Of a stretch of DNA of 47,932 bases, positions 26,646-35,366 are shown piece by piece. The position numbers and the translations under genes were made by a program. This stretch comes from Tissierellia bacterium. Lineage in GTDB: Bacteria; Bacillota; Clostridia; Tissierellales; Tepidimicrobiaceae. The number at the start of each line of letters is the position of its first letter. Within the stretch, counting starts at the first letter, position 1. The stretch lies in NCBI GenBank assembly GCA_012728725.1, contig JAAYEM010000015.1, forward strand, positions 1-47,932. Direction: 5' to 3'. The notes under the pieces were generated by a model. That model searched no databases, had not been told where the DNA came from, and saw nothing but the letters and a program-made list of their open reading frames with translations.

Positions 26646-27632
26646 ATGCCAGGACCTTTTATTTTTACAATAGGCACAGCCTTATTGATTATCATTTTGG
26701 TTATCTTGTTTTTTACTTTCATACCTGTAGGATTGTGGATTACAGCCTATTTTTCGGGGGTAAAAATTGGAATTACAACCTTAATAGGTATGCGATTGAG
26801 AAGGGTTGTTCCTTCAAGGATAGTCAACCCATTGATAAAAGCCACAAAGGCAGGATTAGATATAGGTGTTGACAAATTAGAAGCCCATTATCTGGCTGGA
26901 GGAAATGTAAATACCCTTGTGGATGCCTTGATTGCAGCCCAGAGGGCCAATATACCTTTGAATTTTGAAAGGGCAGCTGCAATAGATTTAGCAGGAAGGA
27001 ATGTATTGGAGGCTGTACAGGTAAGTGTCAATCCCAAGGTAATAGAAACCCCTCAAATATCGGCAGTAGCAAAGAATGGAATCGAAGTAATTGTAAAAGC
27101 CAGGGTTACTGTGAGGGCAAATATTGAAAGGTTAGTAGGTGGAGCAGGAGAAGAAACCATAATTGCCAGGGTAGGAGAAGGAATAGTTACTACAGTAGGT
27201 AGTTCTGCTTCTCACTCAGATGTATTGGAAAATCCGGATTCCATATCCCAAACAGTTCTTGAGAAGGGATTAGATTCAGGTACTGCCTTTGAAATACTAT
27301 CTATTGATATTGCAGACGTAGATGTGGCTAGAAATATTGGAGCAAAACTGCAAACTGATCAAGCTGAAGCTGATAAAAGAAAAGCTCAGGCCAAAGCTGA
27401 GGAGAGAAGAGCTATGGCAGTAGCTAGAGAACAAGAAATGCTGGCTGAAGTTCAAGCTATGAAAGCTAAAGTAGTTGAAGCGGAGGCAAAAGTCCCCCTT
27501 GCACTGGCAAAGGCTCTGGAAGATGGAAAAATAGGAGTTATGGATTATTATCATATGAAGAACATATTAGCTGATACCGATATGAGATCTTCCATATCCA
27601 AATTGGTTGATGAAGACAAGAAGGAAAACTAG
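26646..27632 (+). CDS. floA: Flotillin-like protein FloA
   Basis: The protein has 328 residues: an N-terminal membrane hairpin (about 5-40), an SPFH/Band 7-like region, and an Ala/Glu/Lys-rich coiled coil (about 235-290, with repeated [17 protein letters not shown]-type sequence). FloA organises membrane microdomains and influences membrane fluidity and kinase clustering. It lies 1 nt after nfeD, matching the yqeZ-yqfA pair of B. subtilis. The Gly-rich conserved block ([13 protein letters not shown]) is intact. Confidence 0.95.
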   Translation: MPGPFIFTIGTALLIIILVILFFTFIPVGLWITAYFSGVKIGITTLIGMRLRRVVPSRIVNPLIKATKAGLDIGVDKLEAHYLAGGNVNTLVDALIAAQRANIPLNFERAAAIDLAGRNVLEAVQVSVNPKVIETPQISAVAKNGIEVIVKARVTVRANIERLVGGAGEETIIARVGEGIVTTVGSSASHSDVLENPDSISQTVLEKGLDSGTAFEILSIDIADVDVARNIGAKLQTDQAEADKRKAQAKAEERRAMAVAREQEMLAEVQAMKAKVVEAEAKVPLALAKALEDGKIGVMDYYHMKNILADTDMRSSISKLVDEDKKEN

Positions 27633-27644
27633 GAGGGGATTCCC

Positions 27645-28055
27645 ATGTCTCCAAGAAGTCTATTATTTTTTTTCTTTATAATCATAATAGATATAATCCT
27701 GAAAAGTATAAAGGATAAAAGGAAAATAGAAGAGGCCAGAAGGAAGAGAAATATTGAATTAAATAATAAACAAAAGTATATAAAGGATGTAGTAATAAAA
27801 CCGGTTAGTAGGGAGCCTGTAGAAAAAAAGCCTAAATTGGAAAAAAAGGAAACTATAAGTAAAGCTAAGCCATTATGGGAAGAATCTAGTTCAGTAAAAT
27901 TAGTGGATATAGAATCCAAATCCCTAGGCAAAGGGGTATTAGAAGAAAAGAGGACAAAAAAATATAATAAGCAAATCAAGAAGGATATAATAAGGGGCAT
28001 AATATATTCTGAGATATTATCAGAACCAATAAGCCTTAGAAGAAAAAGCATGTAG
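27645..28055 (+). CDS. Unknown membrane-anchored basic protein downstream of floA
   Basis: This 136-residue protein has an N-terminal hydrophobic stretch (LLFFFFIIIIDIIL, about 6-20) and then a long lysine/glutamate-rich region with no clear fold until a short helical end (IKKDIIRGIIYSEILSEP). I recognise no family. GGAGGGG precedes the ATG, 12 bp after floA, so it is probably made with NfeD and FloA. Its position matches yqfB in B. subtilis, though I claim no homology. The hydrophobic anchor next to a flotillin invites the guess that it associates with the same membrane patches. The stop lies in a terminator stem. Confidence 0.7.
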   Translation: MSPRSLLFFFFIIIIDIILKSIKDKRKIEEARRKRNIELNNKQKYIKDVVIKPVSREPVEKKPKLEKKETISKAKPLWEESSSVKLVDIESKSLGKGVLEEKRTKKYNKQIKKDIIRGIIYSEILSEPISLRRKSM

Positions 28056-28089
28056 GAAACTAGTATTTAGTTTTCTACATGCTTTTTTT
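28048..28089 (+). terminator. Terminator after the nfeD-floA unit
   Basis: A 15-bp stem with one G-U pair (28048-28062 with 28068-28082) encloses a 5-nt loop and is followed by seven T. It overlaps the stop codon of the preceding gene. Confidence 0.9.
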
Positions 28090-28096
28090 ATCCTTG

Positions 28097-28125
28097 TAAT
28101 ACTCATATTATCACAGGCATAAATT
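28097..28125 (+). promoter_or_regulatory. Candidate sigma E promoter for yqfC-yqfD
   Basis: TAATACT (28097-28103), a 14-bp spacer and CATAAATT (28118-28125). This fits the mother-cell sigma E pattern (kmATATT-14-CATACAnT) with one mismatch in each box. It lies 20 bp upstream of yqfC, whose B. subtilis counterpart is known to be sigma E-dependent. Confidence 0.55.
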
Positions 28126-28144
28126 ATAGTAGGGAGGGCTATAT

Positions 28145-28423
28145 ATGAAAAACAGAATGGATAATCTTAAATACAATATATCAGAAGCATTGGAATTACC
28201 CAAAGATGTAGTACTAGATTTGCCTAAACTTGTAATGATAGGTGATATTCAACTGAATATTACAAATCATAAAGGGATTATAGAATACACTCAAGAGACC
28301 CTTAGGGTTAATTCAAATGTAGGGATAATAAAGGTGTCGGGGAACAATTTGGAATTGAAAACAATTCTTTCAGAAGAGATCATAGTAGCTGGTCATATTG
28401 AAAAGGTTGAAATAATCGGTTAG
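28145..28423 (+). CDS. yqfC: Sporulation protein YqfC
   Basis: This 92-residue protein has the YabP/YqfC layout: a short helical start with LELPKDVVLDLPKLVMIGD and then repeated beta strands (LNITNHKGIIEYTQETLRVNSNVGIIKVSG). It is required for sporulation in related species and works with YqfD, encoded next, at the developing spore membrane. GGGAGGG precedes the ATG. A sigma E-like promoter lies just upstream. The gene is intact, unlike yqfD. Confidence 0.92.
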   Translation: MKNRMDNLKYNISEALELPKDVVLDLPKLVMIGDIQLNITNHKGIIEYTQETLRVNSNVGIIKVSGNNLELKTILSEEIIVAGHIEKVEIIG

Positions 28424-28433
28424 GGGTGAGCTT

Positions 28434-29620
28434 ATGGGGCTATAAAAGCATGGAATTTTATAATGGGATATGTTATCATAAGGGTTGAAGGGCTGACTCT
28501 AGAAAGGTTTTTGAATTTGGCTGCAACCAAGGACATATACCTTTGGGATATTAAGAGAATAGATTACAGCGTATTGGAGATGAAAGCAACTATAGAAGGC
28601 TTTAGAGCCTTAAAAGAAATAGTAAAAAGGGTAGGTTGCAGAGTAGAGATAGTAGAAAAAAAAGGATTGCCTTTTATCCTATATAGATTAAAACATAGGA
28701 AGATGTTGGGCTTTGGTTTTATCCTTTTTGTAGCCATTATTATTTTTTTGTCTTCTATTATATGGGAGATAGAGATTATAGGAAATTAGCAGATAAAAAG
28801 AGAGGAAATTATAGACTTTTTAGAGCAAGTATATATAAAAGATGGTATAATAAAGTATAGTATAGACAAGGAGCATATAAAACATTTAATATTAAATGAA
28901 TTTGACATTTTATCCTTCGTATCCGTTGATATTAAAGGGACTAGATTGATAATAGAAGTAAAAGAACAAGATGGGATTCCTGATAGGATTCTCCAAGATA
29001 AACCTTGCAATATTATAGCCAGCAAAAAAGGTGTAATTGTAAAGGCCATTGCTAGGAATGGAAAGGCAGTAGTGAGAAAAGGGGATGTAGTAGATAAAGG
29101 ACAAGTCCTTATAACTGGAGTAATTTCAGATGATAATTCTGAAAAACCAATTTTTGTCCATGCAGAAGGGGAAGTATTAGCTAAAACGGTATATCACTAT
29201 AGAATAGATGAACCAATAATTAAGACTATAAAAGAAGAAACAGGCCGAGTTTATGAAAGCAGGGAATTAAGAATTGGCCAAAAAGGGATCCATTTTATTA
29301 AGGGAGATATCCCCTATGAGGATTATATTGAAAAAACCAGGGAAATAGAGCTTTTTAATAATAGAATTAACTTACCAATCAAAATATTAATTCATGAGTA
29401 TAGGGAGGTTGTAGAAAAGGAAGTAAGACAGAATATTGATTTTTTAAAGAAATCTACTCATATTAAGGCTGTGGAAGAGATTAATAAAAAGTTACCAAAA
29501 AATTCTCAAATAGAATCTAAAGATGTAAGCTATTATATTAAGGACAATATACTCACAACCTATGTAGTTGTGGAGGTTATAGAGGATATTGGAGAGAAAA
29601 AGGCTATAAACATACATTAG
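28434..29620 (+). pseudogene. yqfD: Sporulation protein YqfD, disrupted by an amber codon and a likely 5' frameshift
   Basis: Open stretches 28463-28789 and 28790-29620 lie in one frame, parted only by TAG at 28787-28789. Reading through gives a full YqfD: N-terminal domain (GYVIIRVEGLTLERFLNLA), a membrane helix (MLGFGFILFVAIIIFLSSIIW), then WEIEIIGN-stop-QIKREEIIDFL, where the family continues without a break. The likely true start is ATG at 28434 behind AGGGGTGAG. It encodes MGL, then drops out of frame unless two bases (TA near 28441-28444) are removed, after which KAWNFIMGYV follows as in relatives. Repaired length is about 394 residues, close to the roughly 398 of B. subtilis. A truncated 108-residue product from 28463 is possible. 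A sequencing error is the main alternative. Confidence 0.8.
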
Positions 29621-29633
29621 GGGAGGTTACAGT

Positions 29634-30605
29634 TTGACAAAAGGAAAGCAAGAGAAACAAGTATTTATAGATGATAATCAGATAATATTAGAATTATTTG
29701 GGAAACTAGATGAAAATTTAAAAATAATAGAAAAAAAACTAGGCTTAGAAATCCTTTTAAGGGAAGGTAATATTACCATTATTGGCGATAAATTATCTAT
29801 TGAATTAGGAGAAAGGCTGATTGAAAAATTAATTGAGGTAATTAAAGCTCAAAAGAGATTAACTAAACAGGAATTAATGTATACCATACAATTAATTTTT
29901 GAAGGAAAAGAGGAAAGGATTAAAGAATTATTAAATGATATAGTTTGCATAACTGCATCAGGTAAAAGTATCAAACCTAAAACTTTAGGCCAGAAGAGGT
30001 ATGTAGATAGTATTAAAAACAATGATATAGTATTTGGTATAGGTCCAGCTGGAACGGGGAAGACCTATTTGGCCATGGCTATGGCAGTCAGTGCCTTTAA
30101 AAACAAAGAGGTAAATAGAATAATATTAACAAGGCCTGCTGTTGAAGCTGGAGAAAATTTAGGCTTCTTGCCAGGAGATTTACAGGAAAAAGTAGATCCC
30201 TATTTAAGGCCTATATATGATGCCTTATTTGATATTTTAGGGGTGGATACCTATTTAAGATTGATGGATAAGGGTTTAATAGAAGTAGCGCCCTTGGCCT
30301 ATATGAGGGGAAGGACTTTGGATTCTGCCTACGTAATATTGGATGAGGCCCAAAATACTACTGACGAACAGATGAAGATGTTTTTGACTAGGCTTGGATT
30401 TGGTTCAAAAGCAATTATAACTGGAGATATTACCCAGATAGATCTACCTAAAGGGAGGTCATCTGGCTTAGTTACAGTAACCAAGATCCTTTCAGATGTG
30501 GAAGGCATAGAATTTGTTTATTTAACCAAATACGATATAGTTAGGCATCCATTAGTTCACAGGATTATTGAAGCCTATGATAAATATGAAAAGGGAGAAA
30601 AGTAA
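29634..30605 (+). CDS. phoH: PhoH-family ATPase
   Basis: The protein has 323 residues. An N-terminal KH-like part (about 1-100) is followed by the PhoH P-loop domain with Walker A GIGPAGTGKTYLAM and Walker B VILDEAQNTT. The family hydrolyses ATP and is linked with RNA metabolism; its neighbour YbeY is an endoribonuclease. The start is TTG at 29634 behind GGGGAGG. It follows the yqfD locus by 13 bp and precedes pgpH by 12 bp, the conserved yqfE-yqfF order. All nucleotide-binding residues are present. Confidence 0.93.
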   Translation: MTKGKQEKQVFIDDNQIILELFGKLDENLKIIEKKLGLEILLREGNITIIGDKLSIELGERLIEKLIEVIKAQKRLTKQELMYTIQLIFEGKEERIKELLNDIVCITASGKSIKPKTLGQKRYVDSIKNNDIVFGIGPAGTGKTYLAMAMAVSAFKNKEVNRIILTRPAVEAGENLGFLPGDLQEKVDPYLRPIYDALFDILGVDTYLRLMDKGLIEVAPLAYMRGRTLDSAYVILDEAQNTTDEQMKMFLTRLGFGSKAIITGDITQIDLPKGRSSGLVTVTKILSDVEGIEFVYLTKYDIVRHPLVHRIIEAYDKYEKGEK

Positions 30606-30617
30606 GGGGGATCCCAG

Positions 30618-32687
30618 ATGAAAAAGAAAGGAAACAAATTAGGGATTGGTAAGCTGAAAAATAAGAGGGTTTATTTAAATGGATTATTACTTGTCATATT
30701 TACTGGGGTCCTTTTTTTTATTACTATTCAAAAAGTAGAAACTAAAAGGATTAATGTAAAGATTGGGGATATTGCCCCATTTGAGATTAGAGCTACTAAA
30801 GACATTGTAGATGAACGGGCAACGGAACAGTTAAAAAGAGAAGCCATTAGTAGGTTACAGCCTGTCTATAGAGTGAGCCCCTCAGTTCCAATGACCATGA
30901 AAAGCACTATAAAGGAATTTTTTGATGATGTTAGAGAGCTTCAAAGTAGGGAGGATATAGGATTAGCTAAGAAAATTGAACTACTGGGGGAAGAATCTAG
31001 AATCCTCCTTTCAAGAAGCGAATATCAAACGGCTTTAACTTTTAGTCCAGAAGAATTGGATACCTTTGAAAGGAATATTTATGATTTGATAAACCAGATT
31101 ATGGGAGCTGGTATTAGGGAAGAAGATTTAGAATATGAAAAGGAGAATATTGAAAAGATATTTGAAAGCCTAGATATCAGTGAAGGGGAGAAGGAATTAG
31201 GGATTTCCCTGATAAACAACACCATCCAACCTAATAAATTTATTGATGAGGAAGCAACTAAGCGTAGAAAGGAAGAAGAGGCAGAAAAGATAGAGCCGGT
31301 GGTTATAAAAGAACATCAGGTGATAGTTAGAAAAGGAGATATTATAGACAGCAATGCCTTGGAACTGATTAGGGAATCTGGCCTATTAAAGGAAGAAGAG
31401 GGCTATGATAATGGAATAGTAATTGGAGTTATTATTCTCATTTTATTGCTACAGATTTTAGTTTTTGGTTATATATATTTATTTAATCCGGATATAATAT
31501 ATGGTAACAAATTACTGGTACTATTGATAATAATAACCAGTATAATATTGATATCTCAAGGGCTGTATAATATCTCCCCCTTTATAATGCCCATATCTGC
31601 TGCGGCACTATTAATTGCTATACTATTTGATATAAGGCTGTCTCTGATTGTAAATTTATTTACAGTATTGATTTTAGCCTTTATATTAAAACTAGATGAT
31701 ACTCAAATGATCATGTATTTAGTTGGAGGAAGTATAGGAGGATTTTTGGCTGTTAGGAAAAAGCTAAGATATAATATTTTATTAAATGGCTTATTAATAG
31801 GTATTATAAATATACTTACTATAATATCCTTTGGATTGATAAAAAAGTTAGAATTGATGGATATATTAATAAGAGGTGGATATTCCCTACTAAATGGGGT
31901 ATTCTCTGGAGTTTTGACTATCGGAACCCTGCCTATATGGGAAAACGTTTTTGAAGTATTAACCCATTTAAAATTATTAGAATTATCAAACCCTAATCAA
32001 CCCCTATTGAAGAGACTACTCCTTGAGGCTCCGGGGACCTATCATCATAGTATAATAGTTGGCAATCTCAGTGAAAGGGCAGCAGAATCTATAGGGGCAG
32101 ATCCATTAATAGCAAGGGTGGGTGCCTATTACCATGATATTGGAAAATTGAGTAGGCCTTACTTTTTTAAAGAAAATCAATTGGGAATGGACAACCCCCA
32201 TGATAAATTACAGCCTACCATGAGCACTTTAATAATTACCAATCATGTGAAAGATGGAATTGAATTGGGGAAAAAGAATAAACTACCTAAGGAGATAATA
32301 GATATAATAGGGCAGCATCATGGAGATACTGTTGTTTCCTATTTCTATCATAAGGCTAAACAGGACAAATCAAAGGATGTTAAAATGGATGATTTTAGAT
32401 ATCCTGGTCCGAAGCCTCAAACTAGGGAGGCAGCCATAGTTATGCTGGCTGATTCTACAGAAGCTGCTGTTAGATCTTTAAAGGAGCCTACTAAAAAGAA
32501 TGTAGAGGAAATGATAAGAAATATTATTAGGAGCAAATTGGAGGATGGCCAACTAGAGGAATGCGATTTAACTCTGAAGGATCTGAATATTATCGCACAA
32601 TCCTTTTCATCGATTATAATGGGAATTTTCCATGAAAGGATTGAGTATCCAGATATAGATTTAAGTGAGGAAAAGGGAGAGGCTTAG
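30618..32687 (+). CDS. pgpH: Cyclic-di-AMP phosphodiesterase PgpH (7TM-HD)
   Basis: The protein has 689 residues: an N-terminal membrane helix (about 18-36), a large extracellular 7TMR-HDED domain (about 40-265), seven membrane helices (about 270-450) and a cytoplasmic HD phosphodiesterase domain (HHSIIVGNLSERA, YYHDIGKLSRP, HHGDTVVSYF). PgpH breaks c-di-AMP to pApA, so it affects potassium and osmotic control and wall homeostasis. The B. subtilis counterpart is yqfF. It lies between phoH and ybeY with a 1-nt gap to the latter. The metal-binding H and HD residues are intact. Confidence 0.94.
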   Translation: MKKKGNKLGIGKLKNKRVYLNGLLLVIFTGVLFFITIQKVETKRINVKIGDIAPFEIRATKDIVDERATEQLKREAISRLQPVYRVSPSVPMTMKSTIKEFFDDVRELQSREDIGLAKKIELLGEESRILLSRSEYQTALTFSPEELDTFERNIYDLINQIMGAGIREEDLEYEKENIEKIFESLDISEGEKELGISLINNTIQPNKFIDEEATKRRKEEEAEKIEPVVIKEHQVIVRKGDIIDSNALELIRESGLLKEEEGYDNGIVIGVIILILLLQILVFGYIYLFNPDIIYGNKLLVLLIIITSIILISQGLYNISPFIMPISAAALLIAILFDIRLSLIVNLFTVLILAFILKLDDTQMIMYLVGGSIGGFLAVRKKLRYNILLNGLLIGIINILTIISFGLIKKLELMDILIRGGYSLLNGVFSGVLTIGTLPIWENVFEVLTHLKLLELSNPNQPLLKRLLLEAPGTYHHSIIVGNLSERAAESIGADPLIARVGAYYHDIGKLSRPYFFKENQLGMDNPHDKLQPTMSTLIITNHVKDGIELGKKNKLPKEIIDIIGQHHGDTVVSYFYHKAKQDKSKDVKMDDFRYPGPKPQTREAAIVMLADSTEAAVRSLKEPTKKNVEEMIRNIIRSKLEDGQLEECDLTLKDLNIIAQSFSSIIMGIFHERIEYPDIDLSEEKGEA

Positions 32688-32688
32688 T

Positions 32689-33138
32689 ATGGAAGTATTT
32701 ATAGATGATAGACAGGATAAGGTAAAATTGGATGATAGTGTATATAAAAAGATCAAAGAGGCAGTAAGGGAATCCTTACTATTAGAAGGAAGGCCTTTAA
32801 ATTATGAAATCAGCATATCCTTTGTTGATAATGAGGAGATTAGGGAATTAAACAAAATGTATAGGGGGATAGATGAGGAAACAGATGTTTTATCTTTTCC
32901 CTTGGGAGAGGACGAATTTATTAATCCGGTACCCATGCTAGGGGATATAATAATATCCGCTGAAAAAGCTTTAGAACAAGCCCTTGAATATGGCCACTCC
33001 CTCTTGAGGGAGATTACCTATTTAACGGTTCATAGCATGTTTCATCTATTGGGTTATGATCACATGGACCATAGGGAAAGGGAAATAATGAGGAGTAAGG
33101 AGAAACAGGTGATGAAAAAATTAAATATATTTAAGTAA
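32689..33138 (+). CDS. ybeY: Endoribonuclease YbeY (rRNA maturation factor)
   Basis: The protein has 149 residues with the zinc motif HSMFHLLGYDHM (H-x3-H-x5-H) and the earlier block YRGIDEETDVLSFPL. YbeY takes part in 16S rRNA 3'-end maturation and ribosome quality control. The ATG at 32689 follows GGGAGAGG with good spacing and gives the family N-terminus MEVFIDDRQ; an in-frame start at 32665 would lie inside pgpH. The stop overlaps the first possible start of dgkA (TAATG). Confidence 0.95.
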   Translation: MEVFIDDRQDKVKLDDSVYKKIKEAVRESLLLEGRPLNYEISISFVDNEEIRELNKMYRGIDEETDVLSFPLGEDEFINPVPMLGDIIISAEKALEQALEYGHSLLREITYLTVHSMFHLLGYDHMDHREREIMRSKEKQVMKKLNIFK

Positions 33139-33161
33139 TGAAAAAGGATTGGGGAAAGAAT

Positions 33162-33866
33162 ATGAAATCAAAAAATTTAATCGAAAGTTTCAATCATGCC
33201 ATATCTGGAATTATACAGGCATTGAAAAGAGAAAAAAATATGAAGATCCATTTTATTATAGCAGTTTTAGTCATTATACTTAGTCTATTCTTTGATTTCA
33301 CTAGAATTGAACTACTACTGCTATTTTTATCCATATCCTTTGTACTGATGGCTGAGATGATAAATACCGCTATTGAACGTACTATAGATTTAATAACTAA
33401 AAGACCTCATCCCTTAGCCCGTTTAGCTAAAGATATAGCTGCAGGGGGTGTATTAATAGCCGCTATTAATTCTTTGGTGGTAGGATATTTACTATTCTTT
33501 GATAGGTTAAATCCATATACCGATTTAGTACTCCATAGGATAAAGAACTCCCCTATACACTTAACCTTTATTGCCCTAGTGCTGGTAATATTATTGACTA
33601 TTGGAATAAAGACTGTATTTTATACTGGAAAAGGTACTCCTTTTCAGGGGGGAGTTATAAGCGGCCATGCAGCTATATCCTTTTGTGTAGCTACTATAAT
33701 AGCATTTATAGGAAACAATATGCTGATATCTACCCTTTCCTACCTGTTAGCTGTTCTGGTAGGAGAAAGTAGAATTGAGGGAAGAATCCATTCCCTAATA
33801 GAGGTAGTACTTGGTGCTTTATTGGGTATATTAGTAGGCGTATTAATATTTCAAATAATCGGATAG
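33162..33866 (+). CDS. dgkA: DgkA-PAP2 fusion: undecaprenol kinase and PAP2-type phosphatase
   Basis: The protein has 234 residues. The first part (about 1-120) is a DgkA-type kinase with three membrane helices and the signature AEMINTAIERTIDL. In Gram-positives it phosphorylates undecaprenol. The second part resembles a PAP2 phosphatase, with ISGHAAISF and SRIEGRIHSLIEV, and three more membrane helices. Compared with the general PAP2 motifs, PSGH has become ISGH and the final Asp of SR-x5-H-x3-D is Glu. The fusion places opposing activities in one chain. The ATG at 33162 (GGGGAAAG upstream) gives the common N-terminus; an ATG at 33138 overlaps the ybeY stop and adds 8 residues. Confidence 0.85.
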   Translation: MKSKNLIESFNHAISGIIQALKREKNMKIHFIIAVLVIILSLFFDFTRIELLLLFLSISFVLMAEMINTAIERTIDLITKRPHPLARLAKDIAAGGVLIAAINSLVVGYLLFFDRLNPYTDLVLHRIKNSPIHLTFIALVLVILLTIGIKTVFYTGKGTPFQGGVISGHAAISFCVATIIAFIGNNMLISTLSYLLAVLVGESRIEGRIHSLIEVVLGALLGILVGVLIFQIIG

Positions 33867-33876
33867 GGGGACATTT

Positions 33877-34935
33877 ATGAAAGTTAGAAAACCCATTTTA
33901 TTATTCATAATATTATCCATATTTTTATTATCCAGCTGCAAAAAAGAGCTTCCCATGGAAGATGAAATTGTAGAAATAGTAGAAGAGGAGGAGAGCCCAG
34001 AAGGGGAGGCTGAGGAAGAGGAAATAGAAGAAAAAGAGGGAATCCCTTCACCTTTAAGCGGTATATATGCACCAGAAGAGAAGGTAAATAGAAGGCCAGT
34101 AGCCATAATGTTTGACAATCACCCTAGGGCTAGGTGGCAGGCAGGCCTGTCACAAGCTGAAATAGTGTATGAATTTATGGTAGAGGCACCTTATACCAGG
34201 TACATGGGAATATTCTTGATAAATGAACCCGAGTTTATAGGGCCAATAAGATCCTCCAGACCTTATTTTGTAACAGCCCTATTAGAATATGATCCTGTAT
34301 ATGTTAGGGTAGGAGGATCTCCGGAAGCTAAAAGGGATATAGCTAATTTGAAAATAGCAGATATTGATGGATTATCTACTTCCAATAAGGTATTGTGGAA
34401 AAACAGAGAGGTAAACAAGAAAGCTCCCCATAATACATATACAAGTATGGAAGCAATAAGGAAAACCCAGGTAGAAAGAGGATATAGACTATTTGGAGAG
34501 TATGAAGGATTTAAATTTAATGAAGAAGATAGGGATATAGATGGCTATTCAGCAAAGGAAATAATAATCAGATATTTCAAAGACAATACTACAACCTATT
34601 CCTATGACCCGGAAGAAAAAGTCTACTACCGTAAAAAGGATGGACAAGTCCATATAGATGAATTGGATAATTCTAATATAATAGCAAAGAATATTATTAT
34701 TCAGGAAGCAAAGACTAGAATAATAGATAATGAAGGAAGATTAGCAATAGAGTTAGTAGGGGAAGGCAAAGGAAAATATATTACCAATGGAAGGGCTATG
34801 GATATAAAATGGATAAAGAAATCTAGAAACTCTAAAACCTACTATTATGATGAAAATGGAAAAGAGATACTTTTAAATCCAGGGGTTACATGGATTCAAG
34901 TTGTGAAAACAGAACCCGATATAATAATAGAATAA
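33877..34935 (+). CDS. DUF3048-domain lipoprotein (YerB-like)
   Basis: The protein has 352 residues. It has a lipoprotein signal peptide with lipobox LLSSC (Cys at about 20), an acidic linker rich in Glu (about 25-55), and the DUF3048 region from about 65 (RRPVAIMFDNHPRARWQAGLSQAEIVYE, GPIRSSRPYF, APHNTYTS). It should be anchored to the outer face of the membrane. Related YerB proteins have no established enzymatic role; a link to cell-wall or phospholipid metabolism is only guessed. It sits between dgkA and cdd, where B. subtilis has nothing. AGGGGG precedes the ATG. Confidence 0.88.
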   Translation: MKVRKPILLFIILSIFLLSSCKKELPMEDEIVEIVEEEESPEGEAEEEEIEEKEGIPSPLSGIYAPEEKVNRRPVAIMFDNHPRARWQAGLSQAEIVYEFMVEAPYTRYMGIFLINEPEFIGPIRSSRPYFVTALLEYDPVYVRVGGSPEAKRDIANLKIADIDGLSTSNKVLWKNREVNKKAPHNTYTSMEAIRKTQVERGYRLFGEYEGFKFNEEDRDIDGYSAKEIIIRYFKDNTTTYSYDPEEKVYYRKKDGQVHIDELDNSNIIAKNIIIQEAKTRIIDNEGRLAIELVGEGKGKYITNGRAMDIKWIKKSRNSKTYYYDENGKEILLNPGVTWIQVVKTEPDIIIE

Positions 34936-34957
34936 TTTCAATACAAGGAGAGGTTTT

Positions 34958-35356
34958 ATGGATAAAAGGGGATTGATAAGGAAGGCTTTAGAGGCGCAAA
35001 AAAAAGCTTACGCTCCTTATTCTAATTTTAGAGTAGGTGCAGCCCTACTAACGGATGATGGCAATATATATACAGGATGTAATATTGAAATTGCATCCTA
35101 CTCGGCTACCCTTTGTGCAGAGAGGACAGCTATATTTAAAGCTGTGTCAGAAGGACATAGGAATATAAAAGCCATTGCTATAGTGGGGGATTCAAATTAT
35201 ACTTATCCTTGCGGTGTGTGTAGGCAGGTAATAAGGGAGTTTGGAAAGGGTACTATAATAATAGTTGCCAATTCAGAAGAGGATTATAGGGAATACAGAT
35301 TAGATGAATTACTTCCCCATAGTTTCGGTCCGGAAGATTTATATAAAAACAAATAG
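34958..35356 (+). CDS. cdd: Cytidine deaminase
   Basis: This 132-residue protein has the zinc motifs of the small tetrameric enzyme: TLCAERTA (Cys53, Glu55) and PCGVCRQV (Cys85, Cys88). It deaminates cytidine and deoxycytidine to uridine forms in pyrimidine salvage. YSNFRVGAAL binds substrate. GGAGAGG precedes the ATG. The stop is 10 bp before the era start, the usual dgkA-cdd-era order. The tail after about residue 120 (SFGPEDL) is normal. Confidence 0.96.
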   Translation: MDKRGLIRKALEAQKKAYAPYSNFRVGAALLTDDGNIYTGCNIEIASYSATLCAERTAIFKAVSEGHRNIKAIAIVGDSNYTYPCGVCRQVIREFGKGTIIIVANSEEDYREYRLDELLPHSFGPEDLYKNK

Positions 35357-35366
35357 GGGTGATGGT

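Noticed and set aside
27629-28051. Minus-strand 140-codon ORF opposite the gene after floA
   Set aside because: It mirrors the plus-strand gene, which has a binding site and fits the operon; hydrophobicity is a complement artefact.
28787-28789. Amber codon in yqfD as a pyrrolysine or other recoding site
   Set aside because: No downstream insertion-like structure or other in-frame TAG in conserved genes here, and a second lesion near the start fits gene decay better.
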